Part shown: piece after piece, positions 13,719 to 21,878 of the stretch
How positions within the stretch are numbered: the first letter of the stretch is position 1
Layout: the number at the start of each line of letters is the position of its first letter
Origin: an uncultured Bacteroidales bacterium
GTDB lineage: Bacteria > Bacteroidota > Bacteroidia > Bacteroidales > UBA932
Assembly: GCA_944326315.1 (NCBI GenBank)
Contig: CALVDP010000001.1
Location: 1 to 64,000, forward strand
Direction of reading: 5' to 3'
DNA: 64,000 nucleotides
Made by a program: the position numbers and the translations under genes
The notes under the pieces: model-generated
Database searches by the model: none
Seen by the model: the letters and a program-made list of their open reading frames with translations, nothing else
Told to the model about the DNA's origin: nothing

Positions 13719-15991
13719 ATATATTCTACGTCCGATTTCTTGAAACGGAGGATACGGGTGTCATTGTTTCCTGCCCCGTTCTTGTGCAGATAAAGGTTCT
13801 CCATGCCACCTGCGATGAACCATCCGTAGCCTTCCGGAGAATGCACGGCGAAGAGCATGTTGTTGTAATGTCCGTTGTGGTATATGCCGTCAGCATTCCA
13901 CTGCGCACCAGGACCGTACCATACAAGAGGCTCATTGTCAGGGAAATCCACTGAAGCCACGGAAAAGTATATCAGGTTGGACAGAGTCATGGAACCTACC
14001 GGGATGCCGTTCTTGCGCTGCTGTACCATCTTCATGGCAGAATGTCCCTCCCACGGTGTCTTAAGCCTGTATGATCCGCCCCACATCACCCACACGTAAT
14101 CAGTGGCATCGAAAATGCGGTTGAATTCCTCCATTGTCGGAAGCTCGTAGCCGGCCGGAGCAAGAGCATCCGCAGGCAGCTTGTTTATATGCACGGTCTG
14201 GCCTCCGGTATATCCTTCAAGGACTGCCTTGCCGTCACTTTCAATGACTTTCATGCCGCGTCCGCTGTCCCCGATATACGACCACCCCCACAAGGAAAGG
14301 TATTGTTCCGGAGTACATGAGGCGAGATAGTCGAAAAGCGTCTTCCCGGACTGTACGGCAGGATCTTCGGATGAAAGTATCTGGTCATCGAAAGAGCGGG
14401 AATCCCCCATCGCATTGTACTTGCACCACCACACTCCATGCAGCCAGGTCACTGGAAGGCCGTAATTGCGGCGCACTATAGTGTATTCCTCACGAGAGGA
14501 ACCGTCCGCCCTGTCCCGTATCACTATCACGGCTTTCTGCTCCCTGCCGTCGGCGGTAGGGTCATTGGGCCGCCATCCCCCGAGGATACGCCAGGAATTA
14601 TCGCCGTCCGTACTGCGCTCCGCCTTCATCCATTCATCCTCACCGGAAGAGAATTCGACAAGAAGCTCTTTCTCCGGCGGAAGGTTGAATACTCCGAACT
14701 CGTTGTCCGCATATTTTCTGAAATCATGTTCATACCATACATTGTCGAAGGACATGTCACCAGAGAATGTCGTAGGATTGGATGAGAGTTTCAAGGTAAT
14801 GGCATCTGAGGAATAGGAATGCTCAAGGCCCTTGCGGTGGAAATTCAGCACTGTCTCACCTGAAGGGACATTAGGGGCATAAAGCCCCTTCTGTACCCTG
14901 AAAAGATTGAGATTGCCGTAGTCCGCGCCCTGTCCGGAGACAGGCTCAACGCTGAGCATATGCCCTTCATAAGGAAGCAGTTCCAGCTCATCATCGCTGT
15001 CTATGGCAAGGATGAAATCGGCCTTGCCGTACGGGAGGGTCAGTGTCCTGCCGTCCTCCGAGAGGAGCACATCCGCAGGCAGGGTGCCTGAAGATGCATC
15101 CACCAGCAGCCTGGTCCTGTCCGGAGTCATCTCTATCTCGCCTCCGTCATTCCACCCGGAGACCGTGAATTCAAGATCCGCGCTTATATGGTCCTTGCGG
15201 AGAGTAAGGGTGTACACCGTATTCCTTTCCAGATTGTCAGGAAGGGAAGCCGTCAATGTAGCCTCCTTGCCGTCCACAAGTGCATCCACTGTCACGGAAA
15301 GTGAGGGGTTCTTCTGTCCGAAGATATACGCCACGGCCTTGGTGTTCTCTGAAAGCGGGGTGTCAAACCGTACTTCCATGCCTCCGGCAGCCGGATCTGA
15401 CAGCGCAGTCCCTGCAAAAAGAGGCGCCTCATACAACATGTCGCTGAAAGTCAGGCTTCTTATCTCAGCCTCGCCTGCGACATCTATCTTCATGTCGAAG
15501 CGTACCAGTCCCCTCTCCAGAGCCACGTGCAGAAGTCCGTTGCCTGCAAGGTCGGTCTTGCCGGTATAGAAATGTCCGGGACGTCCGTCTTCAGCTACGG
15601 CCACAGCCTTGGACAGCCATGAGGCCTCGCTTTCTCCTTCCTGCGGACGGGCATATTCCGGTCCGTCAGATCCCAAGGCCACCACATACAAAGTGCCTGA
15701 CCTGCTGTCAAGGTCAATGCCGAACACCCGCCCGCCATTCTGCGGACTGCCTCCGTTCTCGGAAAATGAGGTGTAGGTCCTGACCAGTTTACCTTCGTCG
15801 AAATGATAGGCTTCCATGGATACAAGGTCGTCCTCCCCCTGCACCTGGCCGGCTCCGCCGGCATAGGCCGCTATCTCGGCCCGGACTGTCTTCGTCCCGC
15901 CGGTATCGACCTGGCCGATATCCACATTTGTTTCCTTGCATGAGAGCATTATGAAAGATGCCGGAAGAATTGTCAAAATATACTTTTTCAT
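13712..15991 (-). CDS. Large surface lipoprotein, Mfa2/FimB-like N-terminus and lectin-like C-terminus
   Basis: A 759-residue predicted lipoprotein of unknown function. The signal peptide ends in LSC with the acylated Cys at residue 18, followed by KET, a charged start reminiscent of the Bacteroidota surface-export signal. The N-terminal third (about 30-260) resembles fimbrial anchor proteins of the Mfa2/FimB type, with GRVFGIDLDSRSGTLYVVAL and ERGLVRFDMKIDV. The C-terminal 300 residues contain WRILGGWRPNDPTADGREQ, VWWCKYNAMGD, APAGYELPTMEEFNRIF and a closing TRILRFKKSDVEYIY, a pattern like the C-type-lectin-fold FISUMP domains of Bacteroidota. It is a clear paralogue of the 750-residue lipoprotein upstream. 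It ends convergently with the GH42 gene. Confidence 0.7.
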   Translation of the reverse strand: MKKYILTILPASFIMLSCKETNVDIGQVDTGGTKTVRAEIAAYAGGAGQVQGEDDLVSMEAYHFDEGKLVRTYTSFSENGGSPQNGGRVFGIDLDSRSGTLYVVALGSDGPEYARPQEGESEASWLSKAVAVAEDGRPGHFYTGKTDLAGNGLLHVALERGLVRFDMKIDVAGEAEIRSLTFSDMLYEAPLFAGTALSDPAAGGMEVRFDTPLSENTKAVAYIFGQKNPSLSVTVDALVDGKEATLTASLPDNLERNTVYTLTLRKDHISADLEFTVSGWNDGGEIEMTPDRTRLLVDASSGTLPADVLLSEDGRTLTLPYGKADFILAIDSDDELELLPYEGHMLSVEPVSGQGADYGNLNLFRVQKGLYAPNVPSGETVLNFHRKGLEHSYSSDAITLKLSSNPTTFSGDMSFDNVWYEHDFRKYADNEFGVFNLPPEKELLVEFSSGEDEWMKAERSTDGDNSWRILGGWRPNDPTADGREQKAVIVIRDRADGSSREEYTIVRRNYGLPVTWLHGVWWCKYNAMGDSRSFDDQILSSEDPAVQSGKTLFDYLASCTPEQYLSLWGWSYIGDSGRGMKVIESDGKAVLEGYTGGQTVHINKLPADALAPAGYELPTMEEFNRIFDATDYVWVMWGGSYRLKTPWEGHSAMKMVQQRKNGIPVGSMTLSNLIYFSVASVDFPDNEPLVWYGPGAQWNADGIYHNGHYNNMLFAVHSPEGYGWFIAGGMENLYLHKNGAGNNDTRILRFKKSDVEYIY

Positions 15992-16018
15992 GTCTTTTCT
16001 TTTTTAGATGTTTACAAT

Positions 16019-16219
16019 AACGTCAGTTCGACGAATTATTCTGTTCAATATCAGAGATTCCGTCGAACTGACGTTACGATTTCTTCGAAATCCCTTTCCT
16101 TTTTCGTGTCACCCCTCTTAAATTCTCCCCTGCGTAGGGGAGAACTTACGCCGGACTTCGTCCTCTATAGAGGTAATTCTCTGAAATTCATTTCATTCAT
16201 TTCATCGAATTCACGTTAC
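16019..16219 (+). repeat. Structured intergenic repeat, copy A (fullest copy, MITE-like)
   Basis: A 201-base element between two lipoprotein genes. A 15-bp perfect inverted repeat opens it (16019-16033 with 16061-16075, arms AACGTCAGTTCGACG and its complement). Next come a GATTTC-TTC-GAAATC hairpin (16078-16092), an 8-bp stem TTCTCCCC/GGGGAGAA (16123-16144) and the palindrome CCTCTATAGAGG (16162-16173). The outer ends form imperfect terminal inverted repeats (16021-16035 versus 16201-16215, 12 of 15 matching). The 9-mer TTACAATAA flanks both sides (16012-16020 and 16216-16224), as a target-site duplication would. Related copies are at 22916, 31937 and 55607. Confidence 0.8.
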
Positions 16220-16251
16220 AATAATTGAAATCCTGCAGACAATAGATGCCG

Positions 16252-18504
16252 CTAATCGTAGATGTACTCTACAGGTGACTTGACACAGCGTATCGTCCTT
16301 GTCTTCACGGTGTTGTTGGCCGCGAACTTGATCCAGTTCTGTCCAGGCCTGGCCTCTGAGGCATAGCCTTCCATGACCCAGGTCCGGCCTCCGTCACCGT
16401 AAGTGGCAAGCAGGATATTCATCCTGGCAATATTGCCGTGTACCGTATCCCACTGATGGCCGAGGCCGAATAATGTCCAGTGCGCCCCGTCTGCAATAAA
16501 GTCATAGAATGCGACCACACCGTACGGATGCCCGAGAAAATTCACATCGCGCTCCGCAATCCTGACATCCAGGCGCTGTCCCGACATGTTGGTGAAAGAC
16601 CGTTCCCCGATGCCGCCGAGGTTGAAGTTGTCGCTGGCGGCGAAAAAGGCATAATCATCATAGTCGGGTATCTCATAGCCGTCCGGAGCCATTGCGGAAG
16701 GGTCAAGCAGACCGAAATTCTGAGCCGAAGACTTCATCCCCTCATAATGGAAGGCCGTACCGTCATGGCTGAGCGGAAGCCCGTCCGGGTTGCCTGCCTG
16801 GTACTGGTCGCCCATCAGAGCCAGAAGCTCTTCCTCGGACATGGAGCCGAGCGCATCGAACAGTTCATTTCCGGCAATCGGATCCTTGTCGCAGGTAATC
16901 TGGTCAGAAAATTCCCTGACATTGCCCCTGAGATTGTAGCGACACCACCAGGTATCCCCCATCTTCACTACCGGAAGTCCCCAGTTGCGTCTTCTGACCG
17001 TATAGGCCTCCCTTTCGGAGCCATCCTCCGAAGATATGACCACGTATCCCTCCTGGACCCTTCCGTCCGCCTCGGGATCATTGGGCTTCCATCCTCCGAG
17101 AATCCTGTAGGACCTTTCTTCGGACTGACGGACCTGCTCCGCCGATACGGACTCCATCTCGACGGCCTTCATCCATGCGGATTCACCGTCTGCAAATTCA
17201 AGGGAAAGGGTCTTGCCGGCAGGAACTGTGATGACAGTAAGCTCTCCGTCCACATATTTCCCGAAATCGTATGTCCCGTCTTCCGAGAAATCCACAGGGC
17301 CGGACACTGATACAGGATTGGCCTCGAAGACCAGCACTACCCTTCCGGAGCTGACATTCCCGTCATGAATGTCCAGGTATATCTTCTCTTCCCGGCTTCC
17401 CGGCAAGCGAAGAGAAGACGAGACGCTCACAGACGCCACTTTCTCCAGAGACCTCAGGGATGGCTGTCCAGCATTTACCTCCACACCGCGCACACTCCCC
17501 TCGACAGACACTTCCGCAGACGGCTCCGCAAGTATGGAAAGGACAAAGTCTCGTCCGGAATAAGGCACATATACGGTATCCCTGCCCGGAGATACCCTGA
17601 CTCCGTCCGGAAGATCGGAGACATCCACAAGTCCCTTGAGAGACTGTCCGGAGCCGGAAACACTGCCGTTCTCCCAGTCGCCGGAAATCACCTCCACGGA
17701 AATTCCTGTACCGTTGCCGTGCACTGCAAGCGTGTACACGGTATTCCGCGATATTGTTTCCGGAAGACTTGACCTGAACCTGTGAAGCGCCCCTCCGAAT
17801 TCGGCAGTCACCTCTGCCACGACCTTGCCATCCTCCTGTGGGACCATATAGAGCAGAATCTCGCGCGTATTATGGAGAGGAGCCCCAGAATAATCCTTCA
17901 CAGACACGCCGGAAGGATCATTCTCCGCGACTGCAGACCCTGCCGGATACACAGGTCCTTTCTCCGCGAGTCCGCTGACCGTGACCCCCAGCACCCTTAC
18001 ATCCTTGTCTTCCGTGAGGATGTCCAGCCTGGCGGCACTTCTCGTCATAAGGACCTCAGCATCTGTATCGGCTATATCCTCAAGACCAGTCCGGCCGGTC
18101 ATCAGGAAAGCCGGAGACACCATTTCCTCTGCCGAAGCCTCCATCGAGAGGAATTCACCTACGGTAGCCGAGCCAGGTACAAGACCTGACACTGCCTCAA
18201 GCCCGGCAGAATTTGCCAGCACATATATCTGTCCTGACTTCGCTCCTGTCTCGAAGGTGAAGATATTCCCCTGTCCTGCAGACTCCGGGACAATGATCTC
18301 CTCAAGGACACCTGACCTGAAAAGATAGAGGGTCACATCATCTATCCTGCTGTCCCCGGACATGTCTCCCTGCATCTCCGCGACCTTGAGCCTGACATGA
18401 GATCTCCCTCCATCATCCTGCAGAATTTCCATATTACGTTCCGTGCACCCGGCGGCAGCCAGAAGTGCCGGAAGAATCAAATATTTGATATTGAATGTTT
18501 TCAT
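16252..18504 (-). CDS. Large surface lipoprotein, paralogue of the downstream gene
   Basis: A 750-residue predicted lipoprotein with signal peptide ending AAGC (Cys20) and then TERN. As in its downstream paralogue, the N-terminal part looks like Mfa2/FimB-type fimbrial anchors (DDVTLYLFRSG, TGAKSGQIYVLANSAG, LMTRSAARLDIL). A middle beta-rich region of repeated Val/Ser strands follows. The C-terminal region has YRILGGWKPNDPEADGR, DTWWCRYNLRGNVREFSDQI, MAPDGYEIPDYDDYAFF and ends VKSPVEYIYD. The shared ILGGWxPNDPxADGR and GLPVxxxxxxWWCxYN blocks show common origin. The repeat copy A separates it from its partner. Function is unknown; a surface adhesin or polysaccharide-binding role is only a guess. 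Confidence 0.7.
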   Translation of the reverse strand: MKTFNIKYLILPALLAAAGCTERNMEILQDDGGRSHVRLKVAEMQGDMSGDSRIDDVTLYLFRSGVLEEIIVPESAGQGNIFTFETGAKSGQIYVLANSAGLEAVSGLVPGSATVGEFLSMEASAEEMVSPAFLMTGRTGLEDIADTDAEVLMTRSAARLDILTEDKDVRVLGVTVSGLAEKGPVYPAGSAVAENDPSGVSVKDYSGAPLHNTREILLYMVPQEDGKVVAEVTAEFGGALHRFRSSLPETISRNTVYTLAVHGNGTGISVEVISGDWENGSVSGSGQSLKGLVDVSDLPDGVRVSPGRDTVYVPYSGRDFVLSILAEPSAEVSVEGSVRGVEVNAGQPSLRSLEKVASVSVSSSLRLPGSREEKIYLDIHDGNVSSGRVVLVFEANPVSVSGPVDFSEDGTYDFGKYVDGELTVITVPAGKTLSLEFADGESAWMKAVEMESVSAEQVRQSEERSYRILGGWKPNDPEADGRVQEGYVVISSEDGSEREAYTVRRRNWGLPVVKMGDTWWCRYNLRGNVREFSDQITCDKDPIAGNELFDALGSMSEEELLALMGDQYQAGNPDGLPLSHDGTAFHYEGMKSSAQNFGLLDPSAMAPDGYEIPDYDDYAFFAASDNFNLGGIGERSFTNMSGQRLDVRIAERDVNFLGHPYGVVAFYDFIADGAHWTLFGLGHQWDTVHGNIARMNILLATYGDGGRTWVMEGYASEARPGQNWIKFAANNTVKTRTIRCVKSPVEYIYD

Positions 18505-18576
18505 TTCCGATAATTTGTTTTTATGGTAATAGCCTGTTGTGACACACCGCCGTCAGACCGACATGTTGCATGCGGA

Positions 18577-20496
18577 TTACATACAGAAGCCCGTATTCCT
18601 TAGAGACTTGGGCTGGGAGGCATAAATGTGCGGATTGTTGCGGCTGTCCAGATAATCCGGAGACTCCACAGGCATTTCCTGGATATGGCTCACATAGAAC
18701 CGGTTCATCAGTTCCTGCGCCCACGGCCCGTAAGTGAATGCGCTGCTGTGGCTGTACCCCATCACGTGTCCGAGTTCATGGAACATCACCTCACAGGCAT
18801 ATTCCGACGTGTAATGGTTGAACCACCCGCCCTGATACGCTCCGAAGACATTTCCTCCGCCAAGCCCGAGAACGCTGTTCCCAGTGTACACAAGTCCGAC
18901 ATTAATTGTCCTTGTCTGGCGCATCTGTGCAAGCACTGTCTCCGGTGTCACCTTGTCATCAGGGCCTCCGTTGCCGTACAGCCTGTCCTGGTTCTCCATC
19001 AGGATACGTTCATGCTCGGGCATGTCTATCATATATGTGAAATTCAGAAAGAAAGCCACCGCTTCCCGGCAATGCACCGGACGGATTCCCATCCAGTTCC
19101 CGGCAGGACCTCCGTCCTCCTTTTCGGGATCGCCGCCATACAGGGAGAAACGGATGTTCCATCCATGCCGTATGGCCTTGAGCTTTTCCCAGTAAGGATC
19201 AGAGGATTCCACACGGAAAGTGATACCCTCCAGACCCGAAGCATCTGTCGCAGGGATTTCCACAAGCTTTCCTGATTCAGTCCTGAAAATGCACCCGGAC
19301 ACTGTCACAGGCATGGTCTCATAGAAGTCCGCGAATGCCGGTATCCTGTCAAAACAGGCAAGGTCCACATACTCTCCACCTGTACCGGGGAACATGGCCT
19401 TGACCAGAACTCCTTTCAGGTCTTTTGGAGAATAGAAGCGTACATGAAGACTGTCTCCGGCAAGTGATATCTGCAGAGGCGATGAAGTGTTGAAATTCCT
19501 GCGTGAGAAGTCCGTATATACTTCATGAGGCTCGTCATCCTGCAGTATAAGCCCGTAATCGCCGGATTCATAATATTTTTCTGTAATGAACATGGTTCCG
19601 CTCCCGTCATCGGGGTGTATTGCGTCCACATTCACCGCGCTGGCAGTATTAGGAAGGATTTCCGCTCCGGAGAATGAATATACCCTTCTGGACATTCCGC
19701 CGCGGTAATCTCTGGTGATGATTTCGTTTTCGCCGCGGAGACCGCCATCCTCCGCTTCAGGCATGAATATGAAACTTTTCCCTGCAGACAGGTCAAGCAA
19801 TACCTTGTCCGCGGTGCTTTTCCCCGAGAAAGTGCCGTCACCGGAGACTCCGGTATAAAGGCGTGGGGCGTCAAGAACCACAATGTTTGAAACGGCCGCA
19901 GCCTCGATATAAGGGCTGGAGAAGACTTGTCTTATGTCCAGACGTCCCACAATCCTTTTCTGGCGGATCTGTCCTGTGACATCGGCGGCAAGCTCATTCC
20001 CGTCTCCGGAAGACAGGCTCTTCACAGTGAACGGAGTAGACGAATGGAAATATTCGGCAGACAGAGCCCTGTCCATATCTTCCGGGAATGAAAGCCACGT
20101 ATCGGAAGCATGCGACATGGCATGTATTTCCGCGCCATCTTCAGCGGAATCACCCTTGATCCCGAGCACAAGAAGGCGGTAACTGCCCTCCTGCAGACCT
20201 TCAATATTTATCGATGAAGTGTTTCTGTCATAGAAGCCCTTAATGTTCCCGATAACATTGCCGTCCTGGCCGGTGACGGCGAATTCGACCTTGTCATATC
20301 CGTCTGCAAGACGGTCCCGGGCCTGTGTCATGCTCCCGTGTTGTCCGGAATCATGACTGCCGGCATAATCCTCCGGACATACCTGGAATACCACCTGCCG
20401 GACTCCTGTATCCGGTGCCGTCAGCTGCTCCTTCGTACAGGAAAGCATCACAGCCACAGGCACCGCCATAGCCAATATTATGTTACTCAATCTCAT
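18577..20496 (-). CDS. Metzincin-type zinc metalloprotease lipoprotein
   Basis: A 639-residue lipoprotein (signal peptide ending MLSC, Cys20). The C-terminal domain holds HELGHVMGYSH at residues 573-583, an exact HExxHxxGxxH metzincin zinc site, with a candidate Met-turn at M597 in QELMNRFYV. The N-terminal half (about 30-330) is beta-rich with a GLQEGSYRLLVLGIKG block like those of Mfa2/FimB or DUF4906-type lipoproteins. Only about 55 residues follow the zinc site, so the catalytic domain ends close behind it. It begins a three-gene run with the two paralogous lipoproteins, 72 bases ahead of the next. Bacteroides genomes encode lipoproteins annotated as zinc metalloproteinases, but membership of a specific family was not tested. 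Confidence 0.75.
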   Translation of the reverse strand: MRLSNIILAMAVPVAVMLSCTKEQLTAPDTGVRQVVFQVCPEDYAGSHDSGQHGSMTQARDRLADGYDKVEFAVTGQDGNVIGNIKGFYDRNTSSINIEGLQEGSYRLLVLGIKGDSAEDGAEIHAMSHASDTWLSFPEDMDRALSAEYFHSSTPFTVKSLSSGDGNELAADVTGQIRQKRIVGRLDIRQVFSSPYIEAAAVSNIVVLDAPRLYTGVSGDGTFSGKSTADKVLLDLSAGKSFIFMPEAEDGGLRGENEIITRDYRGGMSRRVYSFSGAEILPNTASAVNVDAIHPDDGSGTMFITEKYYESGDYGLILQDDEPHEVYTDFSRRNFNTSSPLQISLAGDSLHVRFYSPKDLKGVLVKAMFPGTGGEYVDLACFDRIPAFADFYETMPVTVSGCIFRTESGKLVEIPATDASGLEGITFRVESSDPYWEKLKAIRHGWNIRFSLYGGDPEKEDGGPAGNWMGIRPVHCREAVAFFLNFTYMIDMPEHERILMENQDRLYGNGGPDDKVTPETVLAQMRQTRTINVGLVYTGNSVLGLGGGNVFGAYQGGWFNHYTSEYACEVMFHELGHVMGYSHSSAFTYGPWAQELMNRFYVSHIQEMPVESPDYLDSRNNPHIYASQPKSLRNTGFCM

Positions 20497-20521
20497 TTCC
20501 TATAATCTCAAATATTACACA

Positions 20522-20617
20522 TCTGTAACACGGCAGGCGCAAGCCGCGCCCTTTTCCATGTTTCCGGGGGCAAATATACCGCCCCGGAAACAAAGAATCG
20601 GTAACATTTGTTACAGA
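20522..20617 (-). promoter_or_regulatory. Nested inverted repeats upstream of the metalloprotease gene
   Basis: The region upstream of the lipoprotein run holds three symmetrical sequences. TCTGTAACA (20522-20530) is matched by TGTTACAGA (20609-20617). Inside these lies a perfect 10-bp stem, GTTTCCGGGG (20560-20569) and CCCCGGAAAC (20582-20591). GTAACATTTGTTAC (20601-20614) is itself a 14-base palindrome. The repeated GTAACA half-sites suggest a regulator-binding site. A near-miss -7 element (TAATATTTG on the minus strand, one base too long) lies about 15 bases before the start codon. Confidence 0.45.
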
Positions 20618-20684
20618 CGGCAATATCCGCACTGGATTTTCGTCCCTGCGGGCCTGGGAAAGGCCTGGATATGCGGAATTGAGA

Positions 20685-20750
20685 TTATTTCCCGGCTATT
20701 TTCCGGTTATTTTCCGGTTATTTTCCGGTTATTTTCCGGTTATTTTCCGG
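20685..20750. repeat. Tandem array of six 11-bp units
   Basis: Six head-to-tail copies of TTATTTTCCGG, the first two with one or two changes and the last four identical. Unit length is about one DNA helical turn. The array lies between the lipoprotein run and the nucleoside hydrolase gene. The TAA stop of the hydrolase (minus strand) falls at 20740-20742 inside the last unit, and its last two codons also lie there. Such arrays are prone to slippage and may vary between strains. Confidence 0.95.
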
Positions 20751-21765
20751 CAGATGCAGGAGGACAGACAACCAGGGATACAAAACGTTCTCCCATTTTT
20801 TCAGCCTGTCCGGTATCGGCATACAGGTAAGACATGTTCCCGCTGCCCTCCAGGAAAGTGATGGCACCGGAATCTTTCACGGTCACCGTTCCGGAAGGGG
20901 ATTCCGAGAAATAGCCGGCATCGCCTTCCACTGCGGCCAGGACTGCGGTGAGATCCCACACTTCCCTGTCGTACGGCATCTGCAGATATGACTTGTAAGC
21001 CTCTACAAGAGGATGGGCAGAAGTCCATGAGAAATCATTCTCGATACATGATGCTGGGAACCTGACCATACAACCGAGCTCGAACGGCGCTATGGCGACA
21101 GGCACAGGACATCCGGAAAAGAACTTCTGTGCGGAAGGCACATCAGTCACTATGTTATATTCAGTGAAGGAGGTATCGGCTACGGAGCCGGCCATGGCAT
21201 ACACCTTTTTCACTTTTTTCCTGACCAGATCCTTGCCGGAAAGCCCGGAATACTTGTCGGGGCCGGTCTCCAGAAGGCGGGCCAGGTTGGTGAAAAAACC
21301 TACCGACACTATTGTCACTGACGAGTCCTGTGCCTCGGACAGTGTCTTGCGGTACAGGTCTACGGCTTCCGGGAACCCGTCGTAGGAAGAATGTGTTCTG
21401 GCGAAAAGCGGGCTTCCGTCTGCCGCCTTCATATCCAGCACCTTGTGCAGATAGCAAAGAGAATCCGCCCCACAGTCGGCCCCGTCACGTATGACCCCGA
21501 CAGGTATGTCAGGATAGCCATACCATGTCCCCATCACATCAAGGAACCCGATGGCAGCAGGCCCCTCCTTGGTAAGCATTATCGCCGCCAGGTCTATTTT
21601 CCCGGCATCGGCATACTTGTAAAGCATGTCAAGGGCCAGGGCGTCATCCACATCATTACCCATGTCCGTATCGAATATGACTACCGGAACAGACGTCTTC
21701 TCCGTGCAGCCGGAGAACGGCAGCATCAGGCAAGACAACAAAACAAACAGAAAAGATCTTCTCAT
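20740..21765 (-). CDS. Exported nucleoside hydrolase (lipoprotein)
   Basis: An inosine-uridine-preferring type nucleoside hydrolase, which splits ribonucleosides into base and ribose. The start at 21765 gives a lipoprotein signal (MRRSFLFVLLSCLMLPFSGC, Cys20), unlike the longer upstream frame. The calcium and ribose site is DTDMGNDVDDALAL, with aspartates at 32, 34, 38, 40 and 41. Conserved FFTNLARLLETGPD and YNIVTDVPSAQKFF follow. At 341 residues it is of normal length once the signal is removed. It is the third gene of a ribokinase, permease and hydrolase run, so the likely task is nucleoside cleavage outside the cytoplasm followed by ribose uptake. The C-terminus ends inside a tandem repeat. 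Confidence 0.88.
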   Translation of the reverse strand: MRRSFLFVLLSCLMLPFSGCTEKTSVPVVIFDTDMGNDVDDALALDMLYKYADAGKIDLAAIMLTKEGPAAIGFLDVMGTWYGYPDIPVGVIRDGADCGADSLCYLHKVLDMKAADGSPLFARTHSSYDGFPEAVDLYRKTLSEAQDSSVTIVSVGFFTNLARLLETGPDKYSGLSGKDLVRKKVKKVYAMAGSVADTSFTEYNIVTDVPSAQKFFSGCPVPVAIAPFELGCMVRFPASCIENDFSWTSAHPLVEAYKSYLQMPYDREVWDLTAVLAAVEGDAGYFSESPSGTVTVKDSGAITFLEGSGNMSYLYADTGQAEKMGERFVSLVVCPPASAGK

Positions 21766-21809
21766 AAACAAATCAATTGTCAAACGCCGGACAAAGCGGC
21801 ATAACGGTG

Positions 21810-21817
21810 CAAAAATA
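21810..21817 (-). promoter_or_regulatory. Candidate -7 element for the nucleoside hydrolase
   Basis: On the minus strand the sequence reads TATTTTTG, matching TAnnTTTG, 44 bases upstream of the start codon, in the 113-base gap after the permease gene. No TTTG is present at the expected -33 distance. An internal promoter for the last gene of the run is possible but weakly supported. Confidence 0.3.
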
Positions 21818-21878
21818 GGATTTTTTACGGATTTCTCCGAACTTGTGCCGTTGGTCAGTTCCCGGGCAGGTCCCCGGG

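Noticed and set aside
16480..17310. 276-codon plus-strand frame opposite the 750-residue lipoprotein
   Set aside because: No signal peptide or motif, and the lipoprotein frame with its paralogue is clearly the real one.
20685..20750. CRISPR-like array
   Set aside because: Units are 11 bases with no spacers, so it is a simple tandem repeat and not a CRISPR.
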